22,579 bases of DNA from Acidobacteriota bacterium. Lineage in GTDB: Bacteria; Acidobacteriota; Vicinamibacteria; Vicinamibacterales; UBA2999. Positions 1 through 6,511 of the stretch are shown here, piece by piece (position 1 is the stretch's first letter; every line of letters starts with the position of its first letter). Location: NCBI GenBank assembly GCA_947465275.1, contig CANIAI010000004.1:1-22579 (forward strand), in the 5' to 3' direction. The notes beneath the pieces are model-generated. The model saw only the letters and a program-made list of their open reading frames with translations, was not told the DNA's origin and ran no database searches. Made by a program: the position numbers and the translations under genes.

Positions 1-229
1 CGCGGCGATGTTTCTGATAGTTCCGGATGCTGTCTGGCGAAATGGCGTCTGCCGCCCATCCGCCAAAGAATTCCCGCAGATGCTCAACCCGTGCGCGGGC
101 TGTAGACATCGTTTTGTAGCGGTGTAGGACGTATTCCTCCAGATAGCCCTGAGCCATGGTTTCGAACGTGACTGGGGCTCCATCTGGGATCGGGACAATC
201 TCGAGCGGGGGATTCCTTTTGCCGCGCAT
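1..229 (-). CDS. Tyrosine recombinase/integrase, N-terminal fragment (runs off window)
   Basis: The reverse strand is open from an ATG at 229 to the window edge (76 codons). Seen: a short basic start (MRGKRNPP), then a segment with TFETMAQGYLEEY, TARARVEHLREFFGG and a DSIRNYQKHR ending. This is the pattern of the N-terminal SAM-like, DNA-core-binding domain of phage-type tyrosine integrases: a helix with YLEEY, a basic linker, an FGG turn, then a D-I-x-x-Y helix. The catalytic Arg/His/Arg/Tyr domain would lie left of the window and cannot be checked. A GAGAGG stretch sits 3 nt before the ATG, close for a ribosome site. The start lies only 21 nt from the start proposed for the divergent gene at 251, so one of the two starts is probably further downstream. 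It suggests that the defence genes next door sit in an integrated element. An intact gene is likely but unproven. Confidence 0.72.
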   Translation of the reverse strand, partial: MRGKRNPPLEIVPIPDGAPVTFETMAQGYLEEYVLHRYKTMSTARARVEHLREFFGGWAADAISPDSIRNYQKHRR

Positions 230-250
230 TCGCCTCTCGGGGACCGGGGA

Positions 251-1690
251 ATGGTGATCACGGGTCTTTCGGTCCGATGTCCATACATTCGCTCTGTCGG
301 CGCCGAGAGTGAAGCTCGAAAAGCGGGCCCAGGCGGAGCTCTCGTGCGCACCGGTCGTCCAGTCGCAGGTCCCCGCATGGAAAGGTGGCCAAGGCTTGTC
401 CAGCGGGTGGCCGAGCTGCGGCATCTGGGGCATGATCGTCGGGTTGTGAAGGCACAAAGAGACGCCCTTCTTTCGGTTGCTGACTGGCAGAAGGCTACGT
501 TCGACGAGCAGGCAACAACGCCTCCTTCAGCTCGCCGCCGCTGGCGGACGGATGCTTCCGCATTGCGGCCACGGGATGCGACTGTAGGCCCGCTCGACTT
601 GTATCTCTACCTCAAGGCGCGCTTCGGTCCGCCGAACGACCTGATGATGGTTACGAGGGGCCCGGGTCTTGAGAACGTGATTCAGTGGGGGTACGCGCTC
701 AAGTCAGGCCGCCACCTGTTTCGCATCCACGGCACCAGCGGGCGCGTAGAGTTCATCGGTGAGCGCCTCTCGCCAGATGACTGGCGCACCCTGACATCGA
801 CGATTAAGCAGGACTTCGTCCGCGTGGGTTCGGAGATGCGGCAAATTCGTCAGAGCCTCACCCGATGGTCCCTCTTCATCAATCCCTTTAGACGCGTCCA
901 GATGACCGCGTCTCGTTTCGCTGCGCGACTCCGTTCTATTGAGCTTAAAGAGCCTGGGCCGAGCGCGATGACGTTGACCCAAGCTGAAGCAGAGACTTAT
1001 GACGCAGAGTTCACGCTGTGGGCGGGAGCGACGCAGTATTCGAGCGTCGCTGGTACAGCCCTGCGAATGCTCGCGCCCGTCGTCGCCGAGGCGTTCATTA
1101 ACTTTGTTCTCTTCGTCTTGTCGAAGCCGGCCGTCCGAATCGATACGCGGCTCTTTGACAGCATCGTCAGGCAGGAGGTTGACGTGCGTGTTCGGGCGCT
1201 CCACGTCAATTGCGATGGATTCCGGTGTGCTGTGGATACTGACGCCCCGGAGTTCAAGAAGTTCCAAACGCTCATGAATGGACGAAATGATCTGCTGCAC
1301 GGCAACGTCGATCCGCACCGGCTTGCGTTTGATGTCATGTTTGTGGACACGTTCGATGGTGATCAGACAATTCCCCTCTTCCGAGACGATCGCAGTTTCC
1401 TGGCGCGCTACCTCGCGAGCTCGCTCAAGTTCGTCGAGCCAGAAGCAGCGCTCGCCGATCTGGAAACGGTGATGCGTTTTATCGATCACGTCCTCGCACA
1501 TCTCGACGATGAAGCTCGCACCAGGCTGACGCTCCTCCTCCGACAGGACTATCTGGGGAGAAACGAAGTAACTGGCGACATCGCGCAACTGTTTGGCGAT
1601 GCGATACCCGAGGTCCGGATGCTCACCGGGCGCGTGCCGAGGCCGAGAGGAAGGCGGCACGCTGCGAAGCGTCCGAGGGGGTCTGCGTAG
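251..1690 (+). CDS. Uncharacterised 479-aa protein with a HEPN-like motif
   Basis: I do not recognise the family with certainty. Residues 1-110 are Arg/Ala-rich and look poorly structured. The well-formed part begins near residue 115 (PLDLYLYLKARFG). A mostly helical stretch follows, with a hydrophobic helix at about 275-291 (PVVAEAFINFVLFVLSK) and the motif GRNDLLHGNVDP at 344-355. R345-N346-x3-H350 matches the R-(polar)-x(3-5)-H signature of HEPN domains, many of which are RNases in defence and toxin-antitoxin systems. Calling this one a nuclease is inference. The C-terminus (462-479) is strongly basic. The start at 251 has GGGGA 7 nt upstream, but it lies 21 nt from the divergent integrase start; ATG at 377 or a later codon is possible. 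The gene precedes the SIR2/Argonaute pair by 99 bp on the same strand, so it may be a companion defence gene or a third component. Confidence 0.68.
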   Translation: MVITGLSVRCPYIRSVGAESEARKAGPGGALVRTGRPVAGPRMERWPRLVQRVAELRHLGHDRRVVKAQRDALLSVADWQKATFDEQATTPPSARRRWRTDASALRPRDATVGPLDLYLYLKARFGPPNDLMMVTRGPGLENVIQWGYALKSGRHLFRIHGTSGRVEFIGERLSPDDWRTLTSTIKQDFVRVGSEMRQIRQSLTRWSLFINPFRRVQMTASRFAARLRSIELKEPGPSAMTLTQAEAETYDAEFTLWAGATQYSSVAGTALRMLAPVVAEAFINFVLFVLSKPAVRIDTRLFDSIVRQEVDVRVRALHVNCDGFRCAVDTDAPEFKKFQTLMNGRNDLLHGNVDPHRLAFDVMFVDTFDGDQTIPLFRDDRSFLARYLASSLKFVEPEAALADLETVMRFIDHVLAHLDDEARTRLTLLLRQDYLGRNEVTGDIAQLFGDAIPEVRMLTGRVPRPRGRRHAAKRPRGSA

Positions 1691-1789
1691 ACCTAGCTGG
1701 ATGATCAGACTGCAACCAGCGCGCTGCAGGCCTCTGGTTAAGATTTTTCCTCTCTGAGTGTCGCAACCACCTCACGGAAGGTTCTGCGC

Positions 1790-3553
1790 ATGGAACAGAC
1801 TGACTTCACGGACCTCTACTGTGCACGTCCCCAGAATTTCGCCTGGTTTCTTGGAGCGGGGGCGTCACGGGCGTCGGGCCTCCCTACGGCGACTGACATC
1901 CTCTGGGACCTGAAGCGACGCTACTACTGCCAACAGGAGAATCAGGACATCTCGCGGCAGGACATTCAGAACGCCGCCGTGCGCGAGCGCATCCAGGCGT
2001 TCGCGGACTCAAGAGGCTTTCCTCCTTCGGGTTCTGAGGGCGAGTACTCCGCCTACTTTGAGCAGATCTTCGGCACGGACAAGGAACGGCAGCGCAAGTA
2101 CTTGCAGGGCGTCCTCGCGGAGGACCGTGTAAGTCTCTCCGTCGGCAACCGAGTAATCGGTGCGTTGATGGCGGCTGGTCTGTGTCGCGCCGTATTGACG
2201 ACAAACTTTGACAGCGTCGTCGAGAAATCACTTGCGACCGTGGCGAACCGATCGCTTGCGGCCTATCACCTCGAAGGCTCAGCAGCCGCTGTGAAAGCAC
2301 TCGACAACGAGGAATACCCGGTCTATCTAAAGCTGCACGGTGACTTCCGATACGACAGCCTGAAGAATCTCTCTGCCGACCTCACGACACAGAACGAGAG
2401 CCTGTCATTAGCACTCGTAAACGCTGCGAATAGGTTCGGCTTCGTGGTTGCGGGTTACAGCGGACGGGACGCGAGCGTCATGCGGCTCTTTCGCGCGGCG
2501 CTAGATTCTCCTAATCCATTTCCGCACGGGCTATTTTGGGCTGGCATCAAGGGAGCGCCGATTCCACCGGCCGTGCAAGACCTGCTTGGGCGAGCCATCG
2601 ACGTGAGCATTAACGCTCACTACGTGCCGATCGAAACATTCGATGCCCTATTGCTGCGCGTGTGGCGCAACATCGACTCGAAGCCGGAGCATCTTGACCA
2701 ACAGGTCCGTAAGGGTCGCCTGACTGCCGTCAGCATTCCTTTGCCGGCCGCTGGGCACGAGACGCCAGTGCTCCGGCTGAATGCGCTTCCGATTGTTTCG
2801 CTTCCGGCGCGGTGTCAGACATTGGTGTTGCGGCAATCCCTTGACTGGTCGGGACTGCGTGCTATTGAACGCAAGGCCAGAGGCTCGTTGATTCTCACGC
2901 GTGCTGAGGATGTTCTTTGCTGGGGAACGCAGGATAGCATCCGTGGCATTTTCGGAGACTCTCTCGTCTCAATAGGGGATGCCGAATTGCCCGAAGACTT
3001 CGCGTCGCCGGGCAATCAGTACGTCGAGGGGTTCCTTGAGGCGGCTTTGGCGAAGGCGCTGGCGAGGAACAGGCCGCTTCAGGCTAGGACCACACGTTAT
3101 GAGTCAGTACTAATAGCCGACCGGCGCCCGGAGTTCCGCGACGCCCTTGCGCCGATCGCTCAGGCCGTTGGTGGCGCGACATCTGGAAGAGTACCTGGTC
3201 TCAGGGCACCGGCCACTGATGACTTCCCGGAGGAGGACGTCACGTGGGCGGAGGCGCTCCGAATCGCGATTGAACACAAGAACGGACGGTCGTGGCTGCT
3301 AATTGATCCGGATGTCTGGATTGCCCCGAAGCGTGCCCGCAAGGACGCGATCACCTTCCTCGACAAGCGAAGATCGGACCGATTCAACGGCAAGTACAAC
3401 ACCTTGCTCGACGCTTGGATCAAGATCATTCTTGGCACGGTCGAGCGGGCCGCTGACGTGACTGTGCGACCGTTTGATGGTGGAAGTGAACTGGAGAATC
3501 CGCAGTTTCGTCTCGGCTCACGGAGCGCCTACGCGAGAGGCAAGAAGCGATGA
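1790..3553 (+). CDS. SIR2-APAZ effector subunit of a short Argonaute (SPARSA) system
   Basis: The protein has 587 aa. N-terminal SIR2 NAD-binding fold: FLGAGASRASGLPT at 20-33 (nucleotide loop), TTNFD at 137-141, KLHGD at 181-185 and AGYSGRD at 221-227. The Asn of NFD and the His of LHGD, the usual SIR2 catalytic positions, are both present. From about residue 300 to the end is a divergent region that fits APAZ, the domain that replaces the missing N/PAZ half of short Argonautes. In characterised SPARSA systems the Argonaute partner recognises invading DNA with a guide and the SIR2 domain then depletes NAD+, killing or arresting the cell. The start has GGAAGG at 1776-1781, 8 nt upstream. TAAGAT at 1739-1744 is a possible but weak -10. 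The stop overlaps the Argonaute start by 4 nt (ATGA), implying coupled translation and a heterodimer. No signal peptide or membrane segment is seen, so it is cytoplasmic. Confidence 0.93.
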   Translation: MEQTDFTDLYCARPQNFAWFLGAGASRASGLPTATDILWDLKRRYYCQQENQDISRQDIQNAAVRERIQAFADSRGFPPSGSEGEYSAYFEQIFGTDKERQRKYLQGVLAEDRVSLSVGNRVIGALMAAGLCRAVLTTNFDSVVEKSLATVANRSLAAYHLEGSAAAVKALDNEEYPVYLKLHGDFRYDSLKNLSADLTTQNESLSLALVNAANRFGFVVAGYSGRDASVMRLFRAALDSPNPFPHGLFWAGIKGAPIPPAVQDLLGRAIDVSINAHYVPIETFDALLLRVWRNIDSKPEHLDQQVRKGRLTAVSIPLPAAGHETPVLRLNALPIVSLPARCQTLVLRQSLDWSGLRAIERKARGSLILTRAEDVLCWGTQDSIRGIFGDSLVSIGDAELPEDFASPGNQYVEGFLEAALAKALARNRPLQARTTRYESVLIADRRPEFRDALAPIAQAVGGATSGRVPGLRAPATDDFPEEDVTWAEALRIAIEHKNGRSWLLIDPDVWIAPKRARKDAITFLDKRRSDRFNGKYNTLLDAWIKIILGTVERAADVTVRPFDGGSELENPQFRLGSRSAYARGKKR

Positions 3554-4968
3554 CGATGACGGTAGCATCGAGCGAATTGTCAGGCTATGCAGCGCTCCCA
3601 GAGCCGGAACTGCTCTTCGCAAACCGGAAGCTGCATAAGCATCCGCTGGTAGGTCTCCTAAAACACGGTCCCTATAGTCTCCAACTAGGAACGCCGAGCC
3701 GTCTCCGGCCTGCGCTACTGGCGCCAAAGGCAGACATGCACAGGCTTCGCAATCTTCTCCAGGAGCTTGGGCGTAGCGCGCTGCCTCGCGAGGCGAAGAA
3801 TTACTATCCGGAGTATACGGGCTTTGAGAAAGTGTTTCGCGTTCCCATTGTCGCGCCAGACCCGCGCGCGATCATTGAGCTGCCTGCGACGCTCGATGTT
3901 CACGCGAAAGCCGGCGCAAGGAAGGAACTCGCGCGCGAACTGTTTGACTGCGTTGCTCGCCTCGGAAGCGTGCGCAGCTCGTTTGACGTCGCTCTCATCT
4001 ACCTGCCGAGTTCATGGTCGGCCTGCTTTGAAGGCGAGAGCTTCGATCTCCACGACTATCTGAAGGCGTTCTGCGCCCCGGCGAACATTCCGATCCAGAT
4101 CACGAACCAATCTAGTTTCGACAGAAGCTGCCGTGCCAACGTCATGTGGGGAATGGCTGTAGCTCTTTACGCTAAAGCCGGTGGGGTGCCCTGGAAGCTA
4201 GCCGGTCTACGGCAGGACGAGGCCTTCGTCGGTATCAGCTACGCAATCAAGCCAGGTCCTGCAGGCACTCTTTACACGACATGCTGCAGTCAGGTGTTTG
4301 ATCCTGACGGCACCGGCTTCCGCTTTGTGGCCTTCGACACGCGAGAGTTCACGCAAGATGAGCGTCGCAATCCGTATCTCTCTTACTGGGAGATGCAGTC
4401 GATCCTATCGCGGAGTCTTGAAATCTATCAGAGCGGCCACTTTGGGCGTGTACCGCAGAAGGTAACTATTCACAAGAACACCGCTTTTACGGAGGAAGAG
4501 ACTCTTGGTGCCCTTGATAGTTTTCGCGAGAGTACGGAAATTGAGCTGGTTCAGATTGTGAAGGACGTTGACTGGAAGGGCGTACGATTCGACACCAGTA
4601 AGCCGCCTGTACCGCACAACTACCCTGTGGCGCGGGGGGTCTATCTTCCCATCGGCTCGGCGGAGGCGCTCTTGTGGACCCAAGGAAGTGTTGAGGGCGT
4701 CCACGTCACGAACCCCCGCTATAACGTCTACAAGGAAGGCTCGCTTAAACCCACGCCGTCTCCCGTGCTAGTACGGCGATTCTCTGGGACAGGCGGCTGG
4801 CACGACACCTGCGCCGGAATCTTGGGTCTGACAAAGATGGACTGGAACAACAACACGCTATACAAGAAGCTTCCAGTTACGCTCGTCTATTCGAAAGCGT
4901 TCGCCGACATCATTCAGCAGAACCCAACAATGGTAGACGAGGTCTACGACTTCCGGAACTTCATGTAG
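3550..4968 (+). CDS. Short prokaryotic Argonaute (MID-PIWI, catalytically inactive)
   Basis: The 472-aa length suits short pAgos, which have only MID and PIWI domains. The MID guide-binding region is near 165-190 (DYLKAFC...NIPIQIT, with Lys172 and Gln183 in the 5'-phosphate pocket pattern). PIWI begins around GGVPWKLAG (211-219). AFVGISYAI (225-233) stands where active Argonautes have G-I-D; Ser230 replaces the first catalytic Asp. VTIHKNTAF (305-313) stands where they have H-R-D-G; Asn310 replaces another Asp. The slicer tetrad is therefore broken, as in all short pAgos, and the protein should act as a nucleic-acid sensor. The C-terminus has the usual W-N-N...LP-VT-L-V-Y-S segment (432-448). 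The start ATG overlaps the SIR2 gene stop; a second ATG 6 nt on is an alternative. Being paired with SIR2-APAZ places it in the SPARSA class. Confidence 0.93.
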   Translation: MTMTVASSELSGYAALPEPELLFANRKLHKHPLVGLLKHGPYSLQLGTPSRLRPALLAPKADMHRLRNLLQELGRSALPREAKNYYPEYTGFEKVFRVPIVAPDPRAIIELPATLDVHAKAGARKELARELFDCVARLGSVRSSFDVALIYLPSSWSACFEGESFDLHDYLKAFCAPANIPIQITNQSSFDRSCRANVMWGMAVALYAKAGGVPWKLAGLRQDEAFVGISYAIKPGPAGTLYTTCCSQVFDPDGTGFRFVAFDTREFTQDERRNPYLSYWEMQSILSRSLEIYQSGHFGRVPQKVTIHKNTAFTEEETLGALDSFRESTEIELVQIVKDVDWKGVRFDTSKPPVPHNYPVARGVYLPIGSAEALLWTQGSVEGVHVTNPRYNVYKEGSLKPTPSPVLVRRFSGTGGWHDTCAGILGLTKMDWNNNTLYKKLPVTLVYSKAFADIIQQNPTMVDEVYDFRNFM

Positions 4969-5243
4969 TGATCAATCCCTAGGTGTCATCGACACAACGT
5001 GGCGCGACCGACAGCAGCTATTCGATTGATCGCGGGTCTCGTAGCTTTCATTGAAGCCGCAGCGCACATAGAGACCGGACACTTCCTGAGTATCGGTTTC
5101 CTAGCTCGGTGATCAGCCGAATGCCGGCTTAAATGTACGCGGTACAGCTGCACCCTGTTGAAGCCAGGCATTCCTCACAATCGCAGTTTAGAGGGCGACC
5201 GCAGGTCAAAGCAGCCATGGACTTCTCTTGAGCGGGCAAGATG
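4969..5243. other. Gene-free spacer between Argonaute and copper locus
   Basis: About 275 bp with no convincing gene. Two short inverted repeats are visible: GTGTC-ATC-GACAC at 4983-4995, fifteen bases after the Argonaute stop, and AGCCG-AATGC-CGGCT at 5115-5129, followed by TTAAAT. Either could act as a weak terminator for the defence operon, but neither has a real T-tract. A 37-codon reading frame (4999-5112) has a hydrophobic stretch but no ribosome site and was not accepted. No tRNA end or obvious attachment site was recognised, although an island boundary would be expected somewhere here. Confidence 0.4.
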
Positions 5244-5268
5244 GGGCGGGCGGTTTCTCCGCTCGCCC
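5244..5268 (-). terminator. Strong GC hairpin downstream of the leftward copper operon
   Basis: GGGCGGGCGG - TTTCT - CCGCTCGCCC forms a 10-bp stem (nine Watson-Crick pairs and one G-T) with a 5-nt loop, 48 bp beyond the last leftward stop codon. There is no T-tract on either side, so it is a GC-type or helper hairpin rather than a textbook intrinsic terminator. Confidence 0.5.
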
Positions 5269-5290
5269 TATCGGATGAACATTTTATGGC

Positions 5291-5320
5291 AGTGGCTCCA
5301 CAATCTCGATTGGAGCTACT
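5291..5320 (-). terminator. Hairpin overlapping the last stop of the leftward copper operon
   Basis: AGTGGCTCCA at 5291-5300 and TGGAGCTACT at 5311-5320 pair over ten positions with one mismatch around a 10-nt loop that itself holds CAAT/ATTG. The TAG stop of the small secreted protein lies inside one arm. On the leftward transcript the hairpin is followed by GCCATAAAAT, with no U-run. It probably stabilises the 3' end or terminates together with the hairpin at 5244-5268. Confidence 0.45.
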
Positions 5321-5645
5321 TAGACTCCGTCGCCGCGACGCCGACCTCGATGGACTTCGCCGTCATCGACTTGTCTTTTCCTTCGGTGGCGGTGACGACC
5401 ACACGAGTACCAGCCGGAATGTCCGCGACCTTCATGGCTGTTTTCGCTTTCACGGTCGTCTCCTTGGTTACTTTCACGGTGACGTCTTTTCCGTCCTTGT
5501 CCTTCATCATCACGTGATCAACGGCAGCCATCGTGACGGTGCCCATCAGCTTGTGCTCGTGTCCTTCATGTGCGACCACTGACGTATTAGACGCAATCGC
5601 CAGCACCACTACGCCGATCACCGCCGCTACCAGACGCTTCATCAT
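5316..5645 (-). CDS. Small secreted protein of the copper operon
   Basis: About 109 aa: a signal peptide (MMKRLVAAVIGVVVLAIAS, cut near VVA-HEG), then HEGHEHK, then a Lys/Thr/Val-rich region alternating short strands (LMGTVTMAA, VTVKVTKETTVK, GTRVVVTATEG). The strand pattern resembles a small OB-like periplasmic fold of the kind often found with copper and heavy-metal genes. The His cluster just after the cleavage site (H-E-G-H-E-H) could bind copper; that is inference. Three ATGs in a row (5648, 5645, 5642) follow AAGGAG by 3, 6 and 9 nt; the second gives good spacing and was chosen. An upstream in-frame extension overlaps copB and has no signal sequence. It lies 20 bp after the copB stop and is the last gene of the operon. 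Confidence 0.75.
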   Translation of the reverse strand: MMKRLVAAVIGVVVLAIASNTSVVAHEGHEHKLMGTVTMAAVDHVMMKDKDGKDVTVKVTKETTVKAKTAMKVADIPAGTRVVVTATEGKDKSMTAKSIEVGVAATESK

Positions 5646-5665
5646 CATGTTCTCCTTGTGTTGTC

Positions 5666-6511
5666 CTAGAACCACAGCCGCAATCCACTGACGAACCGGG
5701 CGCCCCCGGTTGCGTTGCCGGCGGCCTCGGCAATGTCGGCAGTTGTTCCCCGCGTGTTGCCCCACATCACACCCACATAGGGCGCGAATTCGCGCTTGAC
5801 CTCATAGCGGAGGCGCAGGCCGAAGTTCGTTGCACCTAGGCCCGCGGTCAGGCCGCGTGCAGCGTCGGCTTGTCCGCGGAGTTCGAGTTCGGCGAGGGGC
5901 TGCACAACGAGACGCTGCGAGAGCCGCAAGTCGTACTCGACCTCGAAGCGTGCCTGTGTCCTCCCACCTGGCCCGACATACCCGGTTGCTTCGACTTCGA
6001 ACCAGTAGGGTGCGAGTCCTTGCAGGCCTATGGCGAGCCAGGTCTGGGCGGGACCGGGTCGGACGTCCTGGCGCACGCCAGCCACGACGTCCCACCATCG
6101 GGAGATTTGCCGCCCATACAGCGCGTGCGCCTGCGCCTCGTCGACGCGAGCACCTTCACTGTCACCTTCGGTGCGAAACCAGAACCGGTCACGGTCGCGG
6201 CCAATCCACCCCTTGGTGTCGATCGCCAGGCCTGCCTGCGTGCCGCTCCTTTGCCACTCGATCTGATCAACGAGGACAAAGAAGTTGATGGCGCGATCGT
6301 GGACGGTGTGCCCGCCCAGGTCCGGGAAGGTTGCTTGCCGATCCTCGTCCGTCAGCCGTGGAATGAACGGCGGGAGTTCCGCCGCTGGCGTCGGTGTATG
6401 GCCCGCATGGGGGTCAGACGTGGCGGGTGTCTGCGCATGCGCGCCAACGCTCAGCATCGAGCACAGCAGCACGGCGCGCACACCGTGCGCTGCGAGGTAT
6501 CTGAGGCTCAT
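5666..6511 (-). CDS. copB: Copper resistance protein CopB (outer-membrane)
   Basis: CopB/PcoB family, 281 aa, an outer-membrane beta-barrel that works with the oxidase CopA in sequestering or exporting periplasmic copper. Seen: a signal peptide (about 1-26, ending GAHAQ), a DPHAGH metal-binding motif at 33-38, then the typical barrel with aromatic alternating strands (FFVLVDQIEW, YWFEVEATGYVG, ARFEVEYDLRLSQRLV, PYVGVMWG) and the characteristic C-terminus GLRLWF ending in Phe, the outer-membrane sorting signal. It is shorter than CopB proteins with long Met-rich N-termini. ATG at 6511 overlaps the CopA stop by 4 nt (ATGA), so translation is coupled; the longer open frame upstream lies inside copA and was not used. 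Identification is firm, precise function less so. Confidence 0.92.
   Translation of the reverse strand: MSLRYLAAHGVRAVLLCSMLSVGAHAQTPATSDPHAGHTPTPAAELPPFIPRLTDEDRQATFPDLGGHTVHDRAINFFVLVDQIEWQRSGTQAGLAIDTKGWIGRDRDRFWFRTEGDSEGARVDEAQAHALYGRQISRWWDVVAGVRQDVRPGPAQTWLAIGLQGLAPYWFEVEATGYVGPGGRTQARFEVEYDLRLSQRLVVQPLAELELRGQADAARGLTAGLGATNFGLRLRYEVKREFAPYVGVMWGNTRGTTADIAEAAGNATGGARFVSGLRLWF

Noticed and set aside
704..1660. 318-codon reverse open frame opposite the HEPN-like gene
   Set aside because: Arg/Glu-rich with no domain signs. The forward frame has structured segments and a HEPN-like motif, although this was the least certain choice in the window.
4999..5112. 37-codon frame with a hydrophobic stretch after the Argonaute gene
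   Set aside because: No ribosome site, GTG start only, no family resemblance; too short to support.
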